Source: Firmicutes bacterium UBA5486 (lineage in GTDB: Bacteria; Bacillota; UBA4882; UBA10575). Taken from it: a DNA stretch of 60,499 nt. Each line of letters starts with the position of its first letter. The first letter of the stretch is position 1. The translations under genes and the position numbers were made by a program. This document shows positions 8,077 to 17,181 of the stretch, one piece after another. The stretch covers positions 17,210 to 77,708 of the forward strand of contig DIPO01000030.1 of NCBI GenBank assembly GCA_002427045.1, written 5' to 3'. A model generated the notes under the pieces. It did no database searches, was not told where the DNA came from, and saw nothing but the letters and a program-made list of their open reading frames with translations.

Positions 8077-9982
8077 ACTTTTTATCTTTCGCTTGTGCTT
8101 CAAAGTAATTTAATAAACCCTGACACAAACTCGCTGCCATTTTATCTCTAAACTCTGGCGTATTAAGTAATTTCTCCTCTTCAGTATTAGAGATAAAACC
8201 CATCTCTACGATTACTGAAGGCATCTCTGCCTCCCGGGGGAGCACAAAATCCTTATCTGCCATAATCCCACGAAACTTTAAGCCTGTATTACTGATTACT
8301 TCTTTAGCCAGATAATCAGCGAGCAAAGCACTTTCTTTCCGTTTAGGATGGTGCCAAATTTCAAAACCGGTAATTTTCCGATTATCATGATTATTGGCAT
8401 GAATACTAATCATAGTTGCTGCTCCCACCCGGTTAGCAATTGCCACCCGGTCATAAAGCCAAAGATACCGGTCATCATCTCTTGTCAGCAAAACTTGGGC
8501 ACCAAGTTTCTCTAGATACCCTTTAAGCCGGAGTGAGACATCCAGATTTAAATCTTTTTCTCTGAGCCCATGGCGGCCAATTGCTCCGGCATCTGCCCCT
8601 CCATGACCAGGGTCAATAAGGATAACTTTGCCGGAAAGCGGGGCATCTTCGATTGTAATCTTCATACTACTCCGATCTTTGCTTAGTATAATATTATACT
8701 GATGCTGCTTGGGAACTCGGACTTCAACCCGGATAATCGCCGGTTCCTGTTCAACAAGGCGAAAAACCGAATCCTCCTTACTCTGAAGAAGTTCCGGATT
8801 CCTAACCATCATATGATGCAGATTAACTACAAGTAGGCCATTCTCTTCAAGAAAAGTCTCGGCCTTAATCTCCCCCGAACTTTTAAGTAGCAGTTCCCCG
8901 CCTTTACCCTTGTTTGTCCAGGAGGCCGTAACCAACTCTTGAATGGTTTTAATTAATAACCGATTCCGGACTTCCGAATCAGACGTAATAATACAGTTTC
9001 GTGGCTCTTTAATATCAACAACCAGTCTAATAGTTTGCGAATCAAACTGACTTACTCTGATACTCTTTACCCATTCTTCATTTCCCGGAATCGTAAATGC
9101 TTGCCCAGTTAGAGTCAGATCCCAGAGATCAACAATCAAACGATGGGGATTTAGAATATAGTCAGTTTTATAATTAACAGGATGCGAAGTATCAATATAG
9201 ATTTCTGGATCTTTTGCCGCAGAACGAAAACCCACATCCTTTAAAACTGCATTTAAAGCTATCTGTAGTTCTCTGGTCTCTCCTGGTATGCTTTTTAGCT
9301 TATAACCCACCAGTAAATCAAGATCAAAGACTACTCTAACTTTATCCTGGTCAAAACGGCTAACCCGGATCCCTTTTACCGGTGCCAAAGGAGGATCCTC
9401 AATCTGTAAATAAGGGTAAAGACTAACTCCATTTAAATCAAGGACTAAGCGGTTGGGCTGCTCAAGCAGAAAAGAATTATACTCAACATCTCCGGTAATT
9501 TTTAACGCATAAACCACTTGCTCCTGTGAGGGTATGCTTTCTACACCTAAAAGATATTTTTTCTTCCATTGTAAAAAAAGCTTCTTTCCCTCTAACCGTC
9601 CATTGATTCCCAATTTATCAGCAACTTCAAGAGGAATCCAAACTTCATCCCCCATCTTCTGCGGTGAACTTTTCAGCTTTTCTTGTTTACCATTCCAATA
9701 AGAAAGAGTATCTCCTACTTTTAGCTTGACAACCAAAGAACTAAGCTGAATTTTAACTTCTGTATTATTCTGATCAAAAGCCACCTTTGCCTTTAGATTA
9801 GAGAAAAAAGATAAAGGAAGATAGGGTTTTCCTTTAATTATACATCCGTAAGACTCCTCTATCTGCTGCTCATCAAAGTATAACAAAAGGTTATTCTCCT
9901 CTGCTTTAACCGATAAAGTAAAAATAATAAAAAATAATGACAGGTTAAAAACTGTTCTTTTCCATAATGAGAGTCTTGCCAC
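8075..9982 (-). CDS. N-acetylmuramoyl-L-alanine amidase with AMIN domains
   Basis: This 635-residue secreted protein begins with a hydrophobic signal segment (~8-27). A copper-amine-oxidase-like N-terminal domain follows (~30-140), then two AMIN-type beta domains (~150-345) with repeated NRLVLDLNGV / HRLIVDLWDL strands. The C-terminal Amidase_3 zinc domain (~450-630) has LIDPGHGGADAGAIG, the glutamate in REKDLNLDVSL, the SIHAN motif and VEMGFISN. It should cleave the amide bond between MurNAc and L-Ala in septal or lateral murein, AMIN domains targeting it to the wall. The start is GTG at 9982 with SD AGGAGG. Confidence 0.92.
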   Translation of the reverse strand: MARLSLWKRTVFNLSLFFIIFTLSVKAEENNLLLYFDEQQIEESYGCIIKGKPYLPLSFFSNLKAKVAFDQNNTEVKIQLSSLVVKLKVGDTLSYWNGKQEKLKSSPQKMGDEVWIPLEVADKLGINGRLEGKKLFLQWKKKYLLGVESIPSQEQVVYALKITGDVEYNSFLLEQPNRLVLDLNGVSLYPYLQIEDPPLAPVKGIRVSRFDQDKVRVVFDLDLLVGYKLKSIPGETRELQIALNAVLKDVGFRSAAKDPEIYIDTSHPVNYKTDYILNPHRLIVDLWDLTLTGQAFTIPGNEEWVKSIRVSQFDSQTIRLVVDIKEPRNCIITSDSEVRNRLLIKTIQELVTASWTNKGKGGELLLKSSGEIKAETFLEENGLLVVNLHHMMVRNPELLQSKEDSVFRLVEQEPAIIRVEVRVPKQHQYNIILSKDRSSMKITIEDAPLSGKVILIDPGHGGADAGAIGRHGLREKDLNLDVSLRLKGYLEKLGAQVLLTRDDDRYLWLYDRVAIANRVGAATMISIHANNHDNRKITGFEIWHHPKRKESALLADYLAKEVISNTGLKFRGIMADKDFVLPREAEMPSVIVEMGFISNTEEEKLLNTPEFRDKMAASLCQGLLNYFEAQAKDKK

Positions 9983-10126
9983 AACATATCCTCCTGTTAA
10001 AGCTTAAAAATTGACTCTTAAGAATCTTCGACTCTCTACCAGGCGTTCCTTCCCTTACCAATTAATTTGCCCGCTGGTACATATTGGTCAATTCTCCGCC
10101 TCTGCTTCATGCCTAAAAGTACAACA

Positions 10127-12292
10127 CTATTCCATCTTATCGACAGGAGCAAGAGCTAAAAGAAGATCTTTAATCCCTAAACCATTAAAGGCCACCTTGG
10201 CGATGGCATCTTCCCCTTCACCCTCTATTGAAATAATCGTCCCTATTCCCCACTTACGATGTGAAATCTTATCGCCCGGGCCATAGGTTGCCTTCTTTGC
10301 CTGGTTAGCCTTATGCTCACCATCTGATGTTAAAGATGAACTCTTTTGAGCAGAAGAAAACTCTCGTTCACCCGGTTTAGCAAGTAATTCATCGGGGATC
10401 TCATCCAGAAAACGTGAGGGGATCGAAAACTGGGTCTTTCCATAGATCGTCCGCATTAAGGCATGAGTAAGATATAATCGCTGACAAGCCCTGGTCATTC
10501 CTACATAACATAGTCTCCGCTCTTCCTCTAGCTCACCCAGATCCATTAATGACCGGCTATGGGGGAAAATCCCATCTTCCATTCCTACCAGAAAAACCAC
10601 AGGAAACTCCAGTCCCTTAGCAGAATGAATGGTCATTAAGGTTGCTCCATCCTGAGTCTCATTATAATTATCGACATCAGCTACTAAAGCAACTGTTTCT
10701 AAAAAGGCACTCAATGATTTATCTTCGCTTTCCTTCTCAAATTCGGCTGTTATAGAAAGAAACTCGCCAAGATTCTCTAACCTAGTCCGTGATTCTACTG
10801 AATCATCGGAACGTAAAGATCCTAAATAGCCGGAGTCTTCCATCACCCGCTCGGTAAGCTCTGAAATGCTTAATTGCTCTTTTAAAGTAACCATTTCATT
10901 TAAGAATTGATAAAAACTAGTCAAGGGTCTAATTGACCTGGGTGTCAAATCAGGTGCCTCTTCCACCCGGCTTAAACCCTCGAGATTACTTAAACCATTG
11001 GCATCCAGAAAATCTATTAAACGCTCAATCGTAACATCACCGATTCCCCGTTTGGGGGTATTAATAACCCTTCGCAAACTAATGCGATCATTGGGATTAA
11101 AAATCAACTTCAGGTAACTTAAAATATCCCTGATCTCTTTTCGATCATAAAAGCGCAAGCCACCTACAATTTTATAAGGAATTCCTTTCTGAATAAACAC
11201 CTCTTCAAAGACACGGGACTGTGCATTTGTCCGGTAAAGTAGGGCAAAATCAGAGAATTTTCGTCCTTCTTCACTAATTAACTGCTCAATCAGGGCAGAA
11301 ACCAGCCATGCTTCCTCTTTTTCATCTGCAACCTTCAAGACTGTAACCGGTGTTCCTTCCTCATTCTCTGTCCAGAGGGTCTTCGGTTTCCGTGAATGAT
11401 TATTTCTAATTACCTCATTTGCAGCCTTAAGGATATTTTGGGTTGAGCGATAATTCTGCTCCAGCTTAACTACTTTAACTTCGGGATAATCCTTTTCAAA
11501 ATGAAGAATATTTCTGATATCCGCGCTCCGGAAACTATAGATCGATTGATCATCATCACCTACTACACATAGATTACGGTATTTATTAGCTAACAAATTA
11601 ACAAGAGTATATTGGGCATGATTAGTATCTTGATACTCATCAATCATAATATATCTGAATCTTTCTTGATACTTCGCCAAAATCTCAGGATGTTCCCGCA
11701 AAAGCTCGATCGCCAACATAATCAGATCATCAAAATCAACTGCCGAATTCTGTCTTAATTTTTTCTGATAGAGTGGATAAACTTTTCGCACTACTTCCGA
11801 CCAAAAATCTGCTGCCTGTTTCTCGTATTGCTCAGGTCCAATCAGTTCATTTTTGGCCGCTGAGATCGTTGATAATACCGCTCTGGGTTGAAAGTTAGTC
11901 TCACTAAGGTTAAGTTCCCGCATAACTTCCTTAACTACTGTTAACTGATCTTGGGTATCATAAATTACAAAATTTCGGTCCAGGCCAATCGCTGGCCCAT
12001 CCTGTCTAAGAAAGCGGACACAGGTGGAATGAAAAGTTGCCAGCCAGATCCCGGCAGCCTGGGGCCCGATCAATTCAGTAGCTCTTTGCCGCATTTCTTC
12101 CGCAGCTTTATTGGTAAAGGTTACTGCTAAAATATTTTTGGGGTTAACCCCGTCTAACAGAAGCTTTGCTATTCTGTAAGTCAAAACCCTGGTCTTTCCA
12201 CTCCCGGCCCCTGCTAGAATTAGAAGCGGTCCTTCAGTATGGCAGACTGCTTCCCATTGTGCCGGATTAAGTTCTTTCATCCATTGTTCCAT
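10127..12292 (-). CDS. pcrA: ATP-dependent DNA helicase PcrA/UvrD
   Basis: This superfamily-1A 3'-5' helicase acts in repair, replication restart and plasmid rolling-circle replication. The 721-residue protein has the Walker A AGAGSGKT (residues ~28-35), TFTNKAAEEM, DEYQDTN, VGDDDQSIYSFRSA, QNYRST, and the C-terminal TIHSAKGLEFPVVF and VGMTRA motifs in order. The C-terminal tail ends with the tudor-like SH3 fold typical of PcrA (KWGIGTIISIEG). No ligA or pcrB is adjacent. SD AGGAG precedes the ATG. Confidence 0.96.
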   Translation of the reverse strand: MEQWMKELNPAQWEAVCHTEGPLLILAGAGSGKTRVLTYRIAKLLLDGVNPKNILAVTFTNKAAEEMRQRATELIGPQAAGIWLATFHSTCVRFLRQDGPAIGLDRNFVIYDTQDQLTVVKEVMRELNLSETNFQPRAVLSTISAAKNELIGPEQYEKQAADFWSEVVRKVYPLYQKKLRQNSAVDFDDLIMLAIELLREHPEILAKYQERFRYIMIDEYQDTNHAQYTLVNLLANKYRNLCVVGDDDQSIYSFRSADIRNILHFEKDYPEVKVVKLEQNYRSTQNILKAANEVIRNNHSRKPKTLWTENEEGTPVTVLKVADEKEEAWLVSALIEQLISEEGRKFSDFALLYRTNAQSRVFEEVFIQKGIPYKIVGGLRFYDRKEIRDILSYLKLIFNPNDRISLRRVINTPKRGIGDVTIERLIDFLDANGLSNLEGLSRVEEAPDLTPRSIRPLTSFYQFLNEMVTLKEQLSISELTERVMEDSGYLGSLRSDDSVESRTRLENLGEFLSITAEFEKESEDKSLSAFLETVALVADVDNYNETQDGATLMTIHSAKGLEFPVVFLVGMEDGIFPHSRSLMDLGELEEERRLCYVGMTRACQRLYLTHALMRTIYGKTQFSIPSRFLDEIPDELLAKPGEREFSSAQKSSSLTSDGEHKANQAKKATYGPGDKISHRKWGIGTIISIEGEGEDAIAKVAFNGLGIKDLLLALAPVDKME

Positions 12293-12364
12293 ATAAATCC
12301 ACTCCTGTATGACTCCATCAATTTATTTATTGGCAAACAAGTTTCTAACCCGCTAACAAGACCT

Positions 12365-12395
12365 AAAAAATGAGTTCAATTTATTGAACTCATTT
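12365..12395 (-). terminator. Terminator downstream of hisIE
   Basis: A perfect 13-bp stem (AAATGAGTTCAAT) with a 2-nt loop is followed by six T on the minus strand. It lies ~170 bp past the hisIE stop. Confidence 0.75.
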
Positions 12396-12561
12396 CCTGC
12401 TTTAAAGAATTGCCTATTTGTTAAGAATATAAGATCACAAATAATAATCTTATGACTCATAACTCGCTCTTGAGTTGTAGGAAATACCTCTAAAGTTTTT
12501 GTCTAGAGCGATTGTCTATAAACTTTAATTTCTGACCAAAGCAAAAGATCAAGTTGATGCT

Positions 12562-13206
12562 TTATGAATTACGTTTTTCCAACTCCATCATTATCTCTCG
12601 CGGTTTAATTCTGTGCCAGGCTAGAAGCACTAGCAGATGGTAAATAAGATCAGCAGTTTCGTATACTACTTCATCTTTACTATTGTTTTTGGAACCAATA
12701 ATAACCTCTGCTGCTTCCTCTCCCACTTTTTTTAACATTTTATCCTGTCCCTTATCCCATAAGTAACAGGTATAAGAACCTTCTTTAGGATTAGCTTTCC
12801 GGTCAAGGATTAACCTGTAAAGATCATTGATGATCTTAAATTCTCCTAAAGTTGCAGGTATATTACTATCTTCTTGTTTAGATCCATAACTCCGGAAGAA
12901 ACAACTCCGGTTCCCGGTATGGCAGACCTGGTTTCCAATCGATTCAACTTTAAGAAGCAGAGCATCTCCATCACAATCAAGTTTAATCTCTTTTACCTTC
13001 TGAAAATGTCCGGAGGTCTCCCCTTTATGCCATAATTTCTGCCGACTCCTGCTAAAAAACCAAGCTTCACCAGTTTCTACGGTCTTCTCTAAAGCCTCTT
13101 GGTTCATATAACCAACCATCAAAACCTCACCAGTAATAACATCCTGGAGTACCGCAGCAATTAAACCCTGCTGATCAAATTTTACTTCATTAAAGAGCTC
13201 TTCCAT
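12562..13206 (-). CDS. hisIE: Bifunctional phosphoribosyl-AMP cyclohydrolase / phosphoribosyl-ATP pyrophosphatase
   Basis: It catalyses histidine steps 2 and 3. Residues ~1-110 are the HisI zinc cyclohydrolase (MVGYMNQEAL, WFFSRSRQKLWHKGETSG, LDCDGDALLL, CHTGNRSCF). Residues ~125-214 are the HisE nucleotide-pyrophosphatase helical domain (KKVGEEAAEVIIGSKN, ETADLIYHLLVLL). A longer frame begins at 13236, but only the ATG at 13206 has an SD (GGAAGG). It is the last gene of hisD-B-A-F-IE. Confidence 0.95.
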   Translation of the reverse strand: MEELFNEVKFDQQGLIAAVLQDVITGEVLMVGYMNQEALEKTVETGEAWFFSRSRQKLWHKGETSGHFQKVKEIKLDCDGDALLLKVESIGNQVCHTGNRSCFFRSYGSKQEDSNIPATLGEFKIINDLYRLILDRKANPKEGSYTCYLWDKGQDKMLKKVGEEAAEVIIGSKNNSKDEVVYETADLIYHLLVLLAWHRIKPREIMMELEKRNS

Positions 13207-13247
13207 TTTTACAGGTTCCTTCCTTTCATAGCCCAATATAGTTTTAT

Positions 13248-14012
13248 TTACAATCTTACCTGTATCCCAGCAGAAGCAAGATATTCTTTAACCTCACGAA
13301 TCGTATAGATCTGATCATGAAAAATAGAAGCAGCTAATACTGCATTGGCTTTTCCCTTAAGTACTGCATCACGTAAGTGCTCTAATCTGCCAGCACCTCC
13401 GGAGGCAATAACCGGAACCTTTACTCTTTCCGCCACTGCTCTTAAAAGCGCATAATCATAACCATCCTGTGTACCATCGGCATCGATACTCGTTACTAAA
13501 ATTTCTCCGGCTCCTAATTTCTCAGCAGTGGTTACCCATTCAACAAGGTCAAGCTTGGTCGCTGTACGCCCGCCATTAATATAAACCGCCCAGCCTTGCT
13601 TGGGATCCGCTCCCCGTCTTTTGGCATCAACCGCCAGAACAAGGTGTTCAGAACCAAAACTTTCTGCCCCTGCTTCCAAGAGCTTAGGGTTTTTAACTGC
13701 AGCAGAGTTAATTGAGACCTTATTCGCACCCGCCTCTAATAATTCCCGGATATCTTCTACCGTAGAAACTCCGCCCCCCACAGTAAAGGGAATCGAAATC
13801 TCACTGGCAATTTTTTTTACCATCTCTATTTTATCTTTTTTCTGCTCATTAGTAGCGGCAATCGCCAAAATAACCAGTTCATCCGCGCCTTCCTGAGCAT
13901 AATAAGCTCCTAACTTTATCGGATCACCGGTATCACGTAGCGACTCAAAATTAAGCCCTTTAACCACCCTGCCATTTTTCACATCCAAACAAGGGATAAT
14001 CCTTACACTCAA
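13248..14012 (-). CDS. hisF: Imidazole glycerol phosphate synthase cyclase subunit HisF
   Basis: This TIM-barrel cyclase makes IGP and AICAR from PRFAR plus ammonia. RIIPCLDVKNGRVVKG carries the catalytic Asp, and IDADGTQDGYD carries the second Asp; phosphate-binding loops VGGGV and ASGGAG are present. It normally needs HisH to supply ammonia, yet no hisH lies in this operon. The start overlaps hisA by 4 bp (ATGA), a sign of coupled translation. Length 254 is standard. Confidence 0.96.
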   Translation of the reverse strand: MSVRIIPCLDVKNGRVVKGLNFESLRDTGDPIKLGAYYAQEGADELVILAIAATNEQKKDKIEMVKKIASEISIPFTVGGGVSTVEDIRELLEAGANKVSINSAAVKNPKLLEAGAESFGSEHLVLAVDAKRRGADPKQGWAVYINGGRTATKLDLVEWVTTAEKLGAGEILVTSIDADGTQDGYDYALLRAVAERVKVPVIASGGAGRLEHLRDAVLKGKANAVLAASIFHDQIYTIREVKEYLASAGIQVRL

Positions 14013-14746
14013 TTTCCATTCCTTCCTTCCAGAAGAGTAATGGCTTTTTTCAGCTCCAACTTCCCGCTATAAAGAGCCTTGCCAATAATCGCTCCAGTCA
14101 AGCCTCGAGGCTCTAATGCCTTAAGTAGCATCAAATCCGCCAACGAAGAGATTCCCCCGGAAGCAATTATCTTAACACCACTTACTGTTGTCATCTTTTC
14201 TAAAGCACTAATATTTGGCCCGGAAAGCATTCCATCCCGAGAGATATCTGTATAAATAATCTCTCTTATCCCCCAATCTACCGCTTGTTTCACCAGGTCC
14301 ACAGCATTTATTGAGCTGGTCTTAAGCCAGCCATCAGTGGCAACCATCCCATCCCTAGCATCAACACCTAAAATAATCCGGCCCGGGTATTTCCGGCAAA
14401 CAGCAGCAACCAGCCCCGGGTCTGAGATGGCTACCGACCCCAGAATCACCCATTCCACCCCATGGTCAAGATAATAGGAGACCGTTTCTTCATCTCTAAT
14501 TCCGCCTCCTACTTCCACAGGGATCTTTACTGTTTGAGCAATCTTAATAACCAGTTCTTTCTGAACCGGAGATCCTGCTTTAGCACCATCTAAATCAACT
14601 AAATGGAGCCTTTGCGCTCCATCTTTTATCCATTTTTCCGCCACTGTTAATGGATCAGAGCTATAAACCGTTTCTTTATTAAAATCTCCTTGTTCCAAGC
14701 GGACACAAACCCCATCTTTAAGGTCAATTGCCGGAATTATGATCAT
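14009..14746 (-). CDS. hisA: ProFAR isomerase HisA
   Basis: This TIM-barrel enzyme converts ProFAR to PRFAR. IIPAIDLKDGVCVRLEQGDF contains the catalytic base Asp. TDISRDGMLSGPN contains the second Asp, and VGGGIR/ASGGIS bind the phosphates. It sits 19 bp after hisB. In most Bacillota hisH lies between these two genes; here the gap is too small to hold it. Confidence 0.95.
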   Translation of the reverse strand: MIIIPAIDLKDGVCVRLEQGDFNKETVYSSDPLTVAEKWIKDGAQRLHLVDLDGAKAGSPVQKELVIKIAQTVKIPVEVGGGIRDEETVSYYLDHGVEWVILGSVAISDPGLVAAVCRKYPGRIILGVDARDGMVATDGWLKTSSINAVDLVKQAVDWGIREIIYTDISRDGMLSGPNISALEKMTTVSGVKIIASGGISSLADLMLLKALEPRGLTGAIIGKALYSGKLELKKAITLLEGRNGN

Positions 14747-14765
14747 TTTACATCTCTCCAGAAAC

Positions 14766-15356
14766 TTATATTAAAATTCCCTTAGTAGAAGGAATACCCT
14801 TGCGTTGTGGATCAATCATCACTGCCTCCCGCACCGCACGTCCAAAAGCTTTAAAAGCTGCTTCCAGTAAGTGATGGCGGTTTTTCCCGGCTAGAGCAGT
14901 TATATGAATATTAATCCCTGCCCGTGAAAAAGCCTGGAAAAATTCTTCTGCCAGCTCCACATCAAACTGCTGGCCAATCTTTCCTTCACCCAAAGGTACT
15001 TCAAAATTAAGGAACGATCTCCCACTAAAATCAAGCGCTACTAAGACTAAGGCATCATCCATTGGTACAATCGCCGATCCATACCGGTAAATCCCTTTTT
15101 TATCACCCAAAGCTTCAGTAAAAGCTTTCCCCAGTAGAATGCCGATATCTTCAACAATATGATGCCCATCAACTTCCAAATCGCCAACAGCCTCAATCTT
15201 CAGGTCAAGCAACCCATGATAGGCTAGATGAGATAACATATGATCAAAAAAACCGATTCCCGTCTTTACTTGATATTTTCCTTCACCATCAAGATTAAGA
15301 TTTAAAGTAATCGAAGTCTCGGCTGTTTTCCGGTTCATAGTTGTCACCCGTGTCAA
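14766..15356 (-). CDS. hisB: Imidazoleglycerol-phosphate dehydratase
   Basis: This Mn-dependent dehydratase acts at histidine step 7. It is monofunctional, 196 residues, without the phosphatase half. The metal ligands are in FFDHMLSHLAYHG, DGHHIVEDIGI, HHLLEAAFKAFGRA and the late SFxxH-like NIHITALAGKNRHH. It overlaps hisD by 4 bp. Confidence 0.95.
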   Translation of the reverse strand: MTRVTTMNRKTAETSITLNLNLDGEGKYQVKTGIGFFDHMLSHLAYHGLLDLKIEAVGDLEVDGHHIVEDIGILLGKAFTEALGDKKGIYRYGSAIVPMDDALVLVALDFSGRSFLNFEVPLGEGKIGQQFDVELAEEFFQAFSRAGINIHITALAGKNRHHLLEAAFKAFGRAVREAVMIDPQRKGIPSTKGILI

Positions 15357-16693
15357 CTTTTTCCACCTCCTATTTCCCCTTTCAACCTGCTTTCGACCGC
15401 ACGGGCATGGGCTTCTAGGCCCTCAATCCGGGCTAAAGTAATTGCTGCGGCTCCATTCTCTTTTAGCCCCTCAAGATTATACCCGATAATACTAGTCTCT
15501 TTCATAAAATCCTGAACACTTAGTGCGGAAGCAAAACGGGCTGTTCCATTAGTAGGTAGGACATGGTTGGTTCCAGCTACATAATCACCAATTGGTTCGG
15601 GTGAATAGGCTCCCAAAAAGACCGCACCGGCATTTTTAATTTTCGCTAATAATTGGTATGGTTCAGCCACCAGTAATTCTAAGTGTTCCGGAGCTGCAAA
15701 ATTAGCTAGCTTAACTGCCTCATCAAGATTCTGTACTAATATTAGCCCGCCACTTTTCTCCAGGGAGGCTCTAGCAATCGACTGTCTTGGTAAATCTGCA
15801 AGTTGTTTTTCTATTTCTAAAGCAACTGCTCTTAACAATGACTCCGAGGTAGTCAGTAAAATAGCACCGGCTTCATCTACTGGGCCATGTTCAGCTTGTG
15901 AGAGCAGGTCAGCCGCTATCAGCACTGGATCAGCTGACTCATCAGCAATAATCAATATTTCACTAGGCCCGGCCAGCATATCCAATCCTACTTCCCCATA
16001 TACTAAACGTTTAGCCATCGTAACATAGAGATTTCCCGGCCCTACAATCTTATTCACCCGGTTAATCGTTTCTGTCCCAAAAGCCATCGCGGCGATAGCC
16101 TGTGCACCACCGACTTTGTAGACCTCATTAACACCTACCTCTTTAGCTGCCACCAATAAGAAGGGGTTAATTGTCTTATCCTGACGCGGGGGAGTACAGA
16201 TTATAATACGGGGAACCTCCGCCACTACTGCCGGAAGGGCATTCATCAAAACTGTAGAAACCAAAGGAGTCTTTCCGCCGACACCGCCAGGAACATAAAG
16301 CCCGGCTGATTCAAGGGGAAGAAAACGTTGACCAAGAAGGACCCCATGCTGATCATAAGTCATCCAGGATTGACGGAGCTGCTTTTGATGAAAGGAAAAA
16401 ATATTTTTCCGGGCAATCCGTAAAGCCGCTAAAAATTCATCATCAACAAGGGAATAAGCTGCTCTAAATTCTTCCGGAGACACCTTTAATTCTGCCACTG
16501 ATAATTCCACCTGGTCAAAACGGGCGGAATAATCCAGAAGTGCTTCATCTCCTTCCTTACTTACCCGATGGATAATCTCTTTTACTTTCCGCATCAGATC
16601 TTCATTCTCAACAGAAAGCAAGTTTCTCCGGTCTAATAGCGTTTTAACCGCTTCTAACTGTTTGTTAGTATTTAAGATTTGCAATCGGCTCAC
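15353..16693 (-). CDS. hisD: Histidinol dehydrogenase
   Basis: This zinc enzyme oxidises L-histidinol to L-histidine in two NAD-dependent steps. Typical blocks are GLYVPGGVGGKTPLVSTVLM, KVGGAQAIAAMAFGT, KIVGPGNLYVTMAKR, DMLAGPSEILIIAD and the Zn-binding DLLSQAEHG, HVLPTNGTARF. The frame opens at GTG 16693, but the SD-like AAAGGGTGA overlaps that codon. The TTG at 16684 has better spacing, so the start is unsure by three codons. A 12-codon ORF (MMSNQRKAAKG) overlaps the start region; it has no His run, so it is not a classical his leader. This gene heads the operon. Confidence 0.95.
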   Translation of the reverse strand: MSRLQILNTNKQLEAVKTLLDRRNLLSVENEDLMRKVKEIIHRVSKEGDEALLDYSARFDQVELSVAELKVSPEEFRAAYSLVDDEFLAALRIARKNIFSFHQKQLRQSWMTYDQHGVLLGQRFLPLESAGLYVPGGVGGKTPLVSTVLMNALPAVVAEVPRIIICTPPRQDKTINPFLLVAAKEVGVNEVYKVGGAQAIAAMAFGTETINRVNKIVGPGNLYVTMAKRLVYGEVGLDMLAGPSEILIIADESADPVLIAADLLSQAEHGPVDEAGAILLTTSESLLRAVALEIEKQLADLPRQSIARASLEKSGGLILVQNLDEAVKLANFAAPEHLELLVAEPYQLLAKIKNAGAVFLGAYSPEPIGDYVAGTNHVLPTNGTARFASALSVQDFMKETSIIGYNLEGLKENGAAAITLARIEGLEAHARAVESRLKGEIGGGKS

Positions 16694-17019
16694 CCTTTCG
16701 CAGCTTTTCTCTGGTTACTCATCATCGCAATTGCCTTAATTTCTAATCAATACATCGTGGTTAATTATACCATCATTTAGATTAAATCCTATTACTATAT
16801 ACAATTCCCTCATTTCTTAAAACAAAAAAACATAATTAATTTAGTGATAATCTATCATACGCCGTTGATTACTGTCAAGGAAAATTGCTTGAAGGTATAC
16901 AACCAATTTCATTTTAGTAATTCCCTCTGTTGTAAAATCTAATTTGTCGGATAAACTATTTAAAATCATTTCAACAATTGAAAGGAAAATAGGGATGAAA
17001 GAGCGAATATTATTCATCT
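16694..17019. other. Divergent intergenic region hisD / csaB
   Basis: No gene is seen. Half-copies of the inverted-repeat motif occur (TATACAATTCCCTC near 16797). A clear T-box or his attenuator is not recognisable upstream of hisD. Confidence 0.4.
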
Positions 17020-17088
17020 AAGATAACACAGCTGAGTAATCATTCTTTGGTTACTCGTCCATACCGGACAGTGTTGTCTTTTCTTTTT
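17020..17088 (+). ncRNA. Putative structured small RNA or leader ending in a terminator
   Basis: A closing stem (AAGATAACAC with GTGTTGTCTT) encloses two hairpins: GAGTAATC/GGTTACTC (8 bp, 7-nt loop) and GTCC/GGAC. A T-rich run TTCTTTTT follows on the plus strand. No plus-strand gene lies upstream, so a transcript must start shortly before it. This is either a small RNA or an attenuator in the leader of csaB, 94 bp downstream. I do not recognise a known RNA family. Confidence 0.5.
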
Positions 17089-17181
17089 AATCCCAAACTC
17101 CTTCACTTGTTTTACACTAGAAGTAATTACATGATACATCTCGTAGCTCGTAGGCGGCATTAACCGGTCAGGGGTGATTTA

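Noticed and set aside
10011..10286. Plus-strand ORF overlapping the pcrA 3' end
   Set aside because: No SD, no recognisable protein features, and the frame mirrors pcrA coding sequence.
16694..16800. T-box or his leader-peptide attenuator before hisD
   Set aside because: No T-box sequence, His-codon run or terminator/antiterminator pair is visible on the minus strand.
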